Notes under the pieces: model-generated | Database searches by the model: none | What the model saw: the letters and a program-made list of their open reading frames with translations, nothing else | What the model was told of the DNA's origin: nothing | In this document: positions 8,007 through 13,602 of the stretch, piece by piece | Numbering within the stretch: the first letter of the stretch is position 1 | Layout of the letters: each line of letters begins with the position of its first letter | Origin: an uncultured Rhodanobacteraceae bacterium | GTDB taxonomy: Bacteria; Pseudomonadota; Gammaproteobacteria; Xanthomonadales; Rhodanobacteraceae | Assembly: GCA_913053815.1 (NCBI GenBank) | Contig: CAJXGK010000019.1 | Span: 1-13,602 of the forward strand | DNA length: 13,602 nucleotides | Direction: 5' to 3' | Made by a program: the position numbers and the translations under genes

Positions 8007-8031
8007 AAGTGTGTGTATCCACACACTTTTT
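8007..8031 (+). terminator. intrinsic terminator, + strand
   Basis: AAGTGTGTG (8007-8015) pairs perfectly with CACACACTT (8020-8028) around TATC and is followed by TTT, giving five T in a row. The orientation is +; on the - strand no T-run follows. It lies 266 bases past the isomerase stop, so it either ends a long 3' UTR of that gene or ends a separate short transcript from 7741-8006. Confidence 0.65.
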
Positions 8032-8283
8032 CGTTCTAGAGCCGTTGCTCATCCCGCTTGCCGCTTACGGGAACAAAACGGGGCAGACTTCAGTCAGCTA
8101 CGTGCCTGCTGATACCTCGCTTGTCTACGCACAACATCCGCTCAGTACTGTGTATCAGTTCAAGATGCGATCGAGGCCGCTGGGATGTTTCCTATCCGGT
8201 TAAGTGGCCAATTGGCACAGAATAAGCCAGAACTTCAAACCCATAATCTTTACACAACGGAATTATTGAATGGTTAGGCTCCG

Positions 8284-8289
8284 TATAAT
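8284..8289 (+). promoter_or_regulatory. TATAAT -10 box, candidate promoter of a small RNA
   Basis: An exact consensus -10 hexamer. The -35 side is poor (ATTATT at 8262-8267 with a 16-base spacer is the best I see), and there is no extended -10 TG. Transcription would start near 8296 and run toward the hairpin at 8385-8400. Confidence 0.35.
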
Positions 8290-8295
8290 TCTATA

Positions 8296-8400
8296 GGAAG
8301 ATGGGCTTCTACCTTTTGAGTAACGTTGATGGGGGTGTGCGGTAACCCAATCGCAGCCCCTGGGCCGATATGACAAGCAGCGGCACGGCTATGCCGTTTT
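8296..8400 (+). ncRNA. candidate small RNA of about 105 nt
   Basis: Downstream of a TATAAT box the sequence can fold into three hairpins: GAAG/CTTC near the 5' end (about 8297-8309), a central stem with GGGG and GCG pairing to CGC and CCCC (about 8331-8361), and a terminal ACGGC-TAT-GCCGT followed by TTTT (8385-8400). This arrangement, with no ORF, is what an independently transcribed small RNA looks like. It matches no RNA family I recognise. The limits are estimates and the call is inference. Confidence 0.3.
8385..8400 (+). terminator. short terminator-like hairpin, + strand
   Basis: ACGGC (8385-8389) pairs with GCCGT (8393-8397) around TAT, followed by three more T (8398-8400). The stem is short (5 bp). 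In the - orientation it would follow the BI-1 family gene by about 20 bases but then lacks a T-run, so the + orientation fits better. Confidence 0.4.
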
Positions 8401-8417
8401 CAAAATACGGTGATTTC

Positions 8418-9170
8418 TCAGCGGCGCAACTTCGAAAGCAGCCGCAATAATTCCATGTACAGCCACACCAGGGTCACCATCAGGGCGAGTGCGCCCAGCC
8501 ATTCCATTTTTTGTGACGCGCCATTCGCCGATGCCCGTTCGATGAAATCAAAATCCAGCAGCAGATTAAACGCAGCAATACCCACGACCAGCAGACTGAA
8601 ACCGCTGCTGATCAAGCCGATACTGCCGCCGAAAAACCCCATCACCATATCGGCTAGGTAGATGAGCAGGATTCCACCCGTGGCTGCCATAATACCGGTA
8701 CGCAATTTATTGGTGACCCGAATCAGTCTCGAACGATAAAGGAACAGCATCACCGCCATAGTGGCAAAGGTGAGCCCTACTGCCTGGATCACGATTCCGG
8801 GATAGCGCACCTCGAAAATCGCTGATATGCCACCCAAGGCAAAGCCTTCGGCAATCGCATACAAGGGGGCGGTGAATGGAGCGGTGCGCGGCTTAAAAAA
8901 AGCCACCAGAGCCAGGATCAACCCGGCGATAAGGCCACCGATCATATACGGCTGTACAGCAGCAATACCGGCGGCAACACCCGCCGCCGTATTTTCTGAC
9001 ACCAGGGTTGCCGATGAAAACCGCATCCAGGTCCAGGCTGCCGTGACCAGGGCCAGGATCAACAGAATGATGGTCTTGTTGATGGTCCCGTTAACCGTCA
9101 TGACCTGACCGTCGACGGTCCGGGTCTTAAACAGTTCGTTCTTGAATACCGGATTGCTGGAATTACGCAT
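8418..9170 (-). CDS. Bax inhibitor-1/YccA-family multi-pass membrane protein
   Basis: A 250-aa integral membrane protein of the BI-1 (TMBIM) superfamily; bacterial members include calcium-leak channels and the FtsH-interacting YccA, but the role of this subgroup is not established. The start chosen is MRNSSNPVFKNELF at 9170, matching the usual M-R-x-SNPV/A opening; an upstream in-frame ATG at 9194 has no ribosome binding site, while the chosen one has only a weak AGAG. About seven hydrophobic segments are visible (roughly 33-48, 75-92, 102-118, 126-145, 158-178, 184-205, 224-245). The C-terminal signature LLLDFDFIERA...GASQKMEWLGALAL..TLVWLYMELLRLL is diagnostic, with acidic residues Asp206 and Asp208. 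It lies 90 bases behind the E1 gene on the same strand. FtsH modulators (hflK/hflC) are also in the window but far away and on the other strand. Confidence 0.93.
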   Translation of the reverse strand: MRNSSNPVFKNELFKTRTVDGQVMTVNGTINKTIILLILALVTAAWTWMRFSSATLVSENTAAGVAAGIAAVQPYMIGGLIAGLILALVAFFKPRTAPFTAPLYAIAEGFALGGISAIFEVRYPGIVIQAVGLTFATMAVMLFLYRSRLIRVTNKLRTGIMAATGGILLIYLADMVMGFFGGSIGLISSGFSLLVVGIAAFNLLLDFDFIERASANGASQKMEWLGALALMVTLVWLYMELLRLLSKLRR

Positions 9171-9260
9171 AAAGGATTTCTCTGGGGAAAACATAGGTAA
9201 AAAATGTACCGGGAGTCAGTATTGGATCACATCCATGCTGTCGAGTTCCAGTACTGCAGA

Positions 9261-11534
9261 TTATGATTCATCTACCAGCCGGTCCGCGGCGGCGATAATG
9301 CTGCTTTCTCCAGGCAGAACCTGTAGTGCGGCACCTGCCAAAGGTGTATAGGTATCCGCACCGGATACCCGACGCAGGGGCCGTTTTCCCAGGCCCGCTT
9401 CGACCAACGCAGTGATGATACCTTCACCCATACCGGCGCTATGACGGCCTTCATCCACAATCAGAATCCGCTTGGCCTTGCGGGCTTGTTCAACAATATA
9501 GGCTTCATTCAACGGCACCAACCAACGTAGATCCACCACCCGCACTTGCCAGCCATGTTTGGCTTCGATGCTCTTCGCCGCCCGCAGGCTCATGGGCACC
9601 CCGTTGCCAAAGCTAAAGATCACCAGGTCTTCACCTGCGCCGTATACTCGTCCTTCTCCCCAGGGCATGGCCTGATCAAGACTAGGATAGCTGAACTGCC
9701 ACTGCCCATCACCCGGATCGTACAGATCCTTAGTCATATACAGGGCAATGGGTTCGAGAAACAGACAAACCCGGCCATCCATTCTGGCCAACGCCATCAT
9801 GGTGCGCAACATGGTTGCCGCATCATCGCCACGGCAGGGGCAGCCGACGACTAGACCGGGGATGTCCCGCAAGGCGGTGATGGAATTATCGTTATGGAAG
9901 TGTCCGCCAAAGCCACGTTGATAGCCGAGGCTGGCAATTCGCACCACCATGGGATTGCGATACTGGTCATTGGAGAAGAACTGCAACGAACAGGCTTCGC
10001 CACGAATCTGGTCACAGGCATTGTGAAAATAGGCCAGGTATTGAATCTCAGGCAGCGGCAGCAATCCCATGTTGGCGTAACCTTGGGCCAGGCCGAGAAT
10101 CATGGTCTCGTCGAGCAGGGTGTTGAAGACTCTGGCACCCTTAAAGTTTTTGAACAGTCCTTTAGTGACGGTATACACCCCTCCTTTGCGGGCCACATCC
10201 TCACCAAACAGCAATGCTTCAGGATACTTACACAGTACATCGTGCAGGGCCTGATTGATCAGGATAGAAAGATGCCGCGGCGGTTGTTTCTCGGGAAGTT
10301 GGGCCTCACCGCCAAAAATCTGCAAGCGGGCCTGCTGAAAATCGTTGCGAGTCGCTTCGGTTTGTACCGCTTGGGGTGAATACGGGGCCAGAGGCTGCAT
10401 GATCTCAGCTAGCGTATCGAGTTTAGGCAGCGCATCGGCCTTTTCTGCAGCAGCAAAACAGCGTGCGCGCAGCGCCTCGTACCGGGCTAGCAACACGGCC
10501 TGATCATACAATCCTGAGGTAAGGGCAATCGCTGCCGAGCGCAACAATGGATCGCCGGCTTCGACGGCAACCAGTTCTTCGATACTGCGCCACTCGATTT
10601 CGAAATCCGTACCGGCGTGGCCCATAATCCGGGTGGTACGCAAATGTAGAAATGTAGGCCGACGGGTAAGCCGGCAATGCTCGACCGCCTGCATCACTTC
10701 AGCATAACCAAGACTCAGATCGATGCCGTCAGCGTGAAAATAGTCCAGGTCACGACGGTCCTGGAAGTTCGCGGCAATCCAGTTGTACGGGGTTTTTACA
10801 GAGATACCGATGCCGTTGTCTTCACAAACAAACAGCACCGGGGCCGGTAGTTTCTGATAAGCCGTCCAAGCTGCCGCATTGAATGCAGTCTGTGCCGTGG
10901 CATGATTGGCGGAGGCGTCACCGAACGAACAGATGACGATCGAATCGTCCGGTACCGGTAAAGGGTGGTCCATGCGCCGGGCCTGTTCGATAGCCACTGC
11001 AGTACCCAGCGCCTTGGGAAGATGTGAGGCAATGGTTGATGTTTGCGGCAAAACCCAGAGAGGTTTTGAACCCCAGACCTTGTGCCGACCGCCTGAAATA
11101 GGATCGCCCTTGCTGGCGGCAAAGGACAATGCCGAGTCCATGACCGGATCCATACCGGGCAACTTACGAAATCGTTCAGCCATGAAACCGCCTGAGCGAT
11201 AATGTAAAAACGCCGGGTCGGTATATCGGGTCAAACGCGCCACCATGGCATTGCCTTCATGTCCGGATGACCCAATGGTGTAAAACACTTTGTTTTTGAC
11301 CCTGAGAACTCTGGCCATAAGGTCAAGGTGGCGGCTAATCATCTGTGATTCGAACAGCTCCATGAAATCACCTGCGCTGCAAGCACTGCCCGGCAATACC
11401 GGGGCATCAAAGGAAGCCGGCGTACCAATATTTCCCCGCCACTGTTGGACGAATTCAATGAAATTCTGGTCAACAATAGCGGCACGGTTAAAACCTTTGT
11501 GGCGAGGATCGATGGTATCAGGATGAGTAGCCAT
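9261..11534 (-). CDS. fused alpha-beta 2-oxoacid dehydrogenase E1 (thiamine-diphosphate dependent)
   Basis: This decarboxylates a 2-oxoacid and passes the acyl group to the lipoyl arm of an E2 partner. The 757-aa chain joins both subunits: E1-alpha (about 45-400) and E1-beta (about 420-757). In alpha, the ThDP/Mg motif is GDASAN (205-210) with CEDNGIGIS (237-245), and IGSSGHEG (88-94) marks the active-site entrance. In beta, LLFGEDVARKGGVYTVTKGL carries the catalytic Glu445, and GFGGHFHNDNS (541-551) corresponds to the conserved G-G-x-H-x-x-x-x-S loop; VVDLRWLVPLNE and DEGRHSAGMGEG are typical beta C-terminal elements. Substrate is not readable from sequence; such fusions are usually labelled 2-oxoisovalerate (branched-chain) dehydrogenase. 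No E2 or E3 is nearby. The start lacks a strong Shine-Dalgarno, but the N-terminus is family-like. Confidence 0.92.
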   Translation of the reverse strand: MATHPDTIDPRHKGFNRAAIVDQNFIEFVQQWRGNIGTPASFDAPVLPGSACSAGDFMELFESQMISRHLDLMARVLRVKNKVFYTIGSSGHEGNAMVARLTRYTDPAFLHYRSGGFMAERFRKLPGMDPVMDSALSFAASKGDPISGGRHKVWGSKPLWVLPQTSTIASHLPKALGTAVAIEQARRMDHPLPVPDDSIVICSFGDASANHATAQTAFNAAAWTAYQKLPAPVLFVCEDNGIGISVKTPYNWIAANFQDRRDLDYFHADGIDLSLGYAEVMQAVEHCRLTRRPTFLHLRTTRIMGHAGTDFEIEWRSIEELVAVEAGDPLLRSAAIALTSGLYDQAVLLARYEALRARCFAAAEKADALPKLDTLAEIMQPLAPYSPQAVQTEATRNDFQQARLQIFGGEAQLPEKQPPRHLSILINQALHDVLCKYPEALLFGEDVARKGGVYTVTKGLFKNFKGARVFNTLLDETMILGLAQGYANMGLLPLPEIQYLAYFHNACDQIRGEACSLQFFSNDQYRNPMVVRIASLGYQRGFGGHFHNDNSITALRDIPGLVVGCPCRGDDAATMLRTMMALARMDGRVCLFLEPIALYMTKDLYDPGDGQWQFSYPSLDQAMPWGEGRVYGAGEDLVIFSFGNGVPMSLRAAKSIEAKHGWQVRVVDLRWLVPLNEAYIVEQARKAKRILIVDEGRHSAGMGEGIITALVEAGLGKRPLRRVSGADTYTPLAGAALQVLPGESSIIAAADRLVDES

Positions 11535-11688
11535 AGATGTACAGCTTCAGAAAAGGGTGGCGGGCAGCAAATAGCAACCGCTACTGGGTAAGCGCAGGTA
11601 GAGTCCACCGATCGCAGTAGAGAGAACATAGAACCCGGTAATCGGCAATGTCAGATGGTAACTATTCCGGGTGGCTTGCCTATCGTTG

Positions 11689-12210
11689 TCAGTAAGCTCG
11701 AGGGTTACCAGAGCGGCTTGGAAATGAGTTGGCCCGGCTCTCCCCTTTTATAGGGGCATATCGGCAATAGGATTCAATCGCTTGAATCTGAGTGATGTCA
11801 TGGCTTAGACATTGCCACGCCACCGTACCCTGCTCCGATTTGGGCACTAAACGAACCGTATACAAGTTGTTGCTCACCGCCCCGGTAAAACGGACGACCA
11901 GAACTCCGCCCGGTTGCACCGTAATGCTGCTAATTTCATTGGTGGTGAGGTAATCAGGTTGTCCAACATGGGCTTCGACATTGCTTGCCGGAGCCTGGCC
12001 GGTTTTATTGATCACATTGGCCACCGCCATCTTGGTGGCCGAAAGCAGCAGCGAACTAAGGGCAATATGTAATGCTTGCGCGTCCAGTGGTACGGCTGAC
12101 GGGGTGCTTGCCTTGAGACTGGTACCCCCGGATACAACGGCCGCAGGAGCCGCAGCCAATACGGGTGTAGATATGAATATAACTGATAGAACAATAGCTT
12201 GTATTCGCAT
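11689..12210 (-). CDS. Sec-exported protein with type IV pilin-like head domain
   Basis: A 173-aa protein of unknown role. The start is at 12210 (MRIQAIVLSV), with AAGGA seven bases upstream overlapping the gcdH stop; an ATG at 12229-12231 lies inside gcdH and is less likely. Residues 1-20 form a classical signal peptide ending in VLAA. The mature part resembles the globular half of type IV pilins: a helix (about 44-68, AQALHIALSSLLLSATKMAV), TGQAPASNVEAHVG, strands SSITVQPGGVLVVRF, YTVRLVPKS, then TVAWQC...YCRYA with Trp132 and Cys134/Cys149 placed like the pilin disulfide loop. It lacks the prepilin G-F-T-L-I-E leader and long hydrophobic helix, so it should be periplasmic or secreted rather than assembled in the normal way. 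It follows gcdH by 10 bases, suggesting one transcript. Confidence 0.72.
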   Translation of the reverse strand: MRIQAIVLSVIFISTPVLAAAPAAVVSGGTSLKASTPSAVPLDAQALHIALSSLLLSATKMAVANVINKTGQAPASNVEAHVGQPDYLTTNEISSITVQPGGVLVVRFTGAVSNNLYTVRLVPKSEQGTVAWQCLSHDITQIQAIESYCRYAPIKGESRANSFPSRSGNPRAY

Positions 12211-12220
12211 ATTAATGTCC

Positions 12221-13390
12221 TTAGAAAGCATTAATGCCAGTCACTTCACGGCCTACCACAAGTTCATGCACCGTTTCGGTGCCTTCATAGGTAATCACCG
12301 AATCAAGATTCAGAGCATGGCGGATCGGTGAATACTCCACGGTGATCCCGGCGCCACCGAGCAGATCACGGGCATCGCGAGCAATATCCAGTGCCATACG
12401 GACGTTGTTCCATTTGGCCAGACTGACCTGAGTCGGATGCAAGCTTCCTGCATCCTTGAGTCGGCCCAGTTGCAATGCAAGCAGCTGCGCGGTGGTAATG
12501 CGCCTGGCCATATCGGCCAGACGCAGCTGCACCGCTTGGTTGGCTGCTAGAGCGCGTCCGAATAGCTGGCGATTTTTCGTATAATCCAGGACCTCGACAA
12601 AACAGGCGATGGCGGCACCAATCGGCCCCCAGGCAATACCGTAACGAGCCTGATTCAGGCAGCCTAGCGGTCCCTTGAGCCCTTGCACCCCATGCAATCG
12701 ATTAGCATCGGGCACTCGCACATCATCAAAAAACAGCTCACTGGTGACCGAAGCACGCAAGGACATCTTGCGGTGGATATCCCGGGTCTTGAAACCCTGC
12801 ATACCACGCTCGACTAAAAAACCCTGGATACCCGCATCGGTCTGTGCCCAGACAATAGCCACCTTGGCGAGGCTGCCGTTGGTGATCCACATCTTGGCCC
12901 CATTGATAACCCAATCGTCACCGTCACGGCGAGCATGAGTTTTCATATTGGCCGGATCGGATCCCCCCTGCGGTTCGGTGAGACCAAAACAACCAATCGT
13001 TTCACCCTGAGCCATCGACGGCAGCCAGCGCTGCTTCTGCTCTTCGTTGCCGTAGGCGAAAATCGGATACATGCATAACGAGGTCTGTACTGATACGAAA
13101 CTGCGCAGGCCCGAGTCGCCGCGCTCCAGCTCCTGGCAGATCAGCCCATAGCTCACGGCGTTCATGCCCGCACAACCATAGGCTTCAGGAAAGTAACTGC
13201 CAAGCAAGCCCATACCCGCCATTTCCGGGATCAAATCGAAGGGGAATTCGGCCCGGTCGAAACAATCACCGATGATCGGCAACACCCGTTCGTCGGTAAA
13301 ACGGGCCACGCTATCCTGAACCATACGCTCCTCATCACTGAGTGCGGCGCGCACGTCAAACAGGTCACTGGGATTAAGCTTTTCAGACAT
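12221..13390 (-). CDS. gcdH: glutaryl-CoA dehydrogenase
   Basis: A flavin (FAD) acyl-CoA dehydrogenase that oxidises and decarboxylates glutaryl-CoA to crotonyl-CoA, in lysine and tryptophan breakdown; electrons go to ETF. The 389-aa product starts at MSEKLNPSDLF; 26 upstream in-frame codons do not look like protein. It shows ELERGDSGLRSFVSVQ (Arg96-Ser97 match the Arg-Ser pair that holds the substrate gamma-carboxylate in characterised enzymes), the flavin motif CFGLTEPQGGSDP, WVINGAKMWITNGS, LRASVTSELFFDDVRVP, GCLNQARYGIAWGPIGAA, FGRALAANQ, RDLLGGAGI and TYEGTE with the catalytic Glu369. These together separate it from short-chain acyl-CoA dehydrogenases. The crotonyl-CoA product links to the beta-oxidation type isomerase elsewhere in the window only loosely. 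It is followed 10 bases later by the pilin-like gene. Confidence 0.94.
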   Translation of the reverse strand: MSEKLNPSDLFDVRAALSDEERMVQDSVARFTDERVLPIIGDCFDRAEFPFDLIPEMAGMGLLGSYFPEAYGCAGMNAVSYGLICQELERGDSGLRSFVSVQTSLCMYPIFAYGNEEQKQRWLPSMAQGETIGCFGLTEPQGGSDPANMKTHARRDGDDWVINGAKMWITNGSLAKVAIVWAQTDAGIQGFLVERGMQGFKTRDIHRKMSLRASVTSELFFDDVRVPDANRLHGVQGLKGPLGCLNQARYGIAWGPIGAAIACFVEVLDYTKNRQLFGRALAANQAVQLRLADMARRITTAQLLALQLGRLKDAGSLHPTQVSLAKWNNVRMALDIARDARDLLGGAGITVEYSPIRHALNLDSVITYEGTETVHELVVGREVTGINAF

Positions 13391-13415
13391 ATTCGTCCGT
13401 ATCTGCAAAACCTTT

Positions 13416-13421
13416 ATTCTA
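13416..13421 (-). promoter_or_regulatory. possible -10 box (TAGAAT) before gcdH
   Basis: On the - strand TAGAAT (five of six consensus bases) lies 25 bases ahead of the gcdH ATG, with AAAGG after it. No good -35 element is seen at normal spacing, so an activator-dependent promoter or no promoter are both possible. Confidence 0.25.
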
Positions 13422-13479
13422 GCAGTCTGAAGTGCTGCGCAGTGCCCATATGGAGTCGACCTCATCACCTATCAGACCG

Positions 13480-13487
13480 CCCCCCCC
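13480..13487. repeat. C8 homopolymer tract
   Basis: Eight consecutive C in the leader of gcdH, roughly 90 bases before its ATG on the - strand. Such tracts slip easily during replication and are also common sequencing-error sites. Confidence 0.6.
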
Positions 13488-13523
13488 ATTGCAGGGACGG
13501 GAGATACTTTTACATACCATGTC

Positions 13524-13602
13524 TTACTGGGGTGATGCGGTATTCAGAATGTGTTTGAGTCCGGCGGCTGAGGGCAGACCGGGAATAACATGGACTTTTT
13601 TG
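13524..13602 (-). CDS. possible 3' end of a gene upstream of gcdH (25 codons visible)
   Basis: The - strand frame enters at the window edge and reads KKVHVIPGLPSAAGL then KHILNTASPQ before TAA at 13524-13526. The composition looks like real protein C-terminus and the orientation and distance (about 130 bases before gcdH) would fit a preceding gene. I do not recognise the family. A + strand frame starting at 13519 is also open to the edge, so the choice is uncertain. Confidence 0.35.
   Translation of the reverse strand, partial: KKVHVIPGLPSAAGLKHILNTASPQ

Larger units (their letters stand above)
7741..8417. other. 677-base intergenic region with repeats, terminator and candidate small RNA
   Basis: No protein gene is convincing here; the 64-codon frame at 8009-8203 lacks a ribosome binding site and recognisable motifs and starts inside a terminator hairpin. 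The region holds two 11-base direct repeats (CCGGGATGACG at 7775-7785 and 7800-7810), a long perfect hairpin (7822-7854), an intrinsic terminator (8007-8031), a TATAAT box (8284-8289) and a second terminator-like hairpin (8385-8400). It separates the + strand isomerase gene from the convergent BI-1 family gene. Confidence 0.6.

Noticed and set aside
8009..8203. 64-codon + strand frame
   Set aside because: Starts within a terminator hairpin, has no ribosome binding site, and the peptide shows no recognisable feature.
9894..10379. 161-codon + strand frame inside the E1 gene
   Set aside because: Antisense shadow of a clearly conserved coding region; no independent support.
11540..11740. Open - strand frame reading FYVLSTAIGGLYLRLPSSG between the pilin-like gene and E1
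   Set aside because: It looks somewhat protein-like but has no ATG or GTG start and overlaps the pilin-like gene in another frame; probably chance or a remnant too weak to call.

Overview
The window reads as chromosomal DNA of a gammaproteobacterium. The main reason is the conserved block hflX-hflK-hflC-DUF2065-purA on the + strand, with typical proteobacterial proteins and Shine-Dalgarno sites. The order within the class cannot be fixed from this piece alone.

Layout. (1) 1-4454, + strand: 3' part of hflX, then hflK, hflC and a DUF2065 membrane peptide, a 34-codon ORF that may be a relic of hisZ, and purA. From hflC onward the reading frames overlap or nearly touch (GTGA, ATGA, then a 3-base gap), so translation is probably coupled down to purA. 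(2) 4475-5962, - strand: a GAF-GGDEF diguanylate cyclase, convergent with purA. (3) 5963-6980: about 1 kb of decayed DNA with a frameshifted 3' remnant of an IS3-type transposase and a 55-codon gene fragment. (4) 6982-7740, + strand: a crotonase-fold enzyme whose active-site residues fit a delta3,delta2-enoyl-CoA isomerase rather than a hydratase. (5) 7741-8417: a non-coding stretch holding a REP-like 14-bp hairpin, a well-formed terminator with no nearby gene end, and a candidate small RNA (TATAAT box, hairpins, terminator). (6) 8418-13602, - strand: a BI-1/YccA-family membrane protein, a fused alpha-beta 2-oxoacid dehydrogenase E1, a small secreted protein resembling a type IV pilin head domain, glutaryl-CoA dehydrogenase, and probably the last 25 codons of another gene.

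Function. HflK/HflC form the membrane complex that surrounds and modulates FtsH protease, and HflX is a ribosome-rescue GTPase. PurA commits IMP to AMP synthesis. The right half leans toward catabolism of acyl-CoA and amino-acid carbon (enoyl-CoA isomerase, 2-oxoacid dehydrogenase E1, glutaryl-CoA dehydrogenase), but these genes are not one tight operon and no E2/E3 subunits are present.

I see no CRISPR array, defence island, tRNA, rRNA or intact mobile element. The least explained items are the hisZ-like mini-ORF, the pilin-like Sec-exported protein behind gcdH, the candidate small RNA near 8.3-8.4 kb and the E1 fusion.
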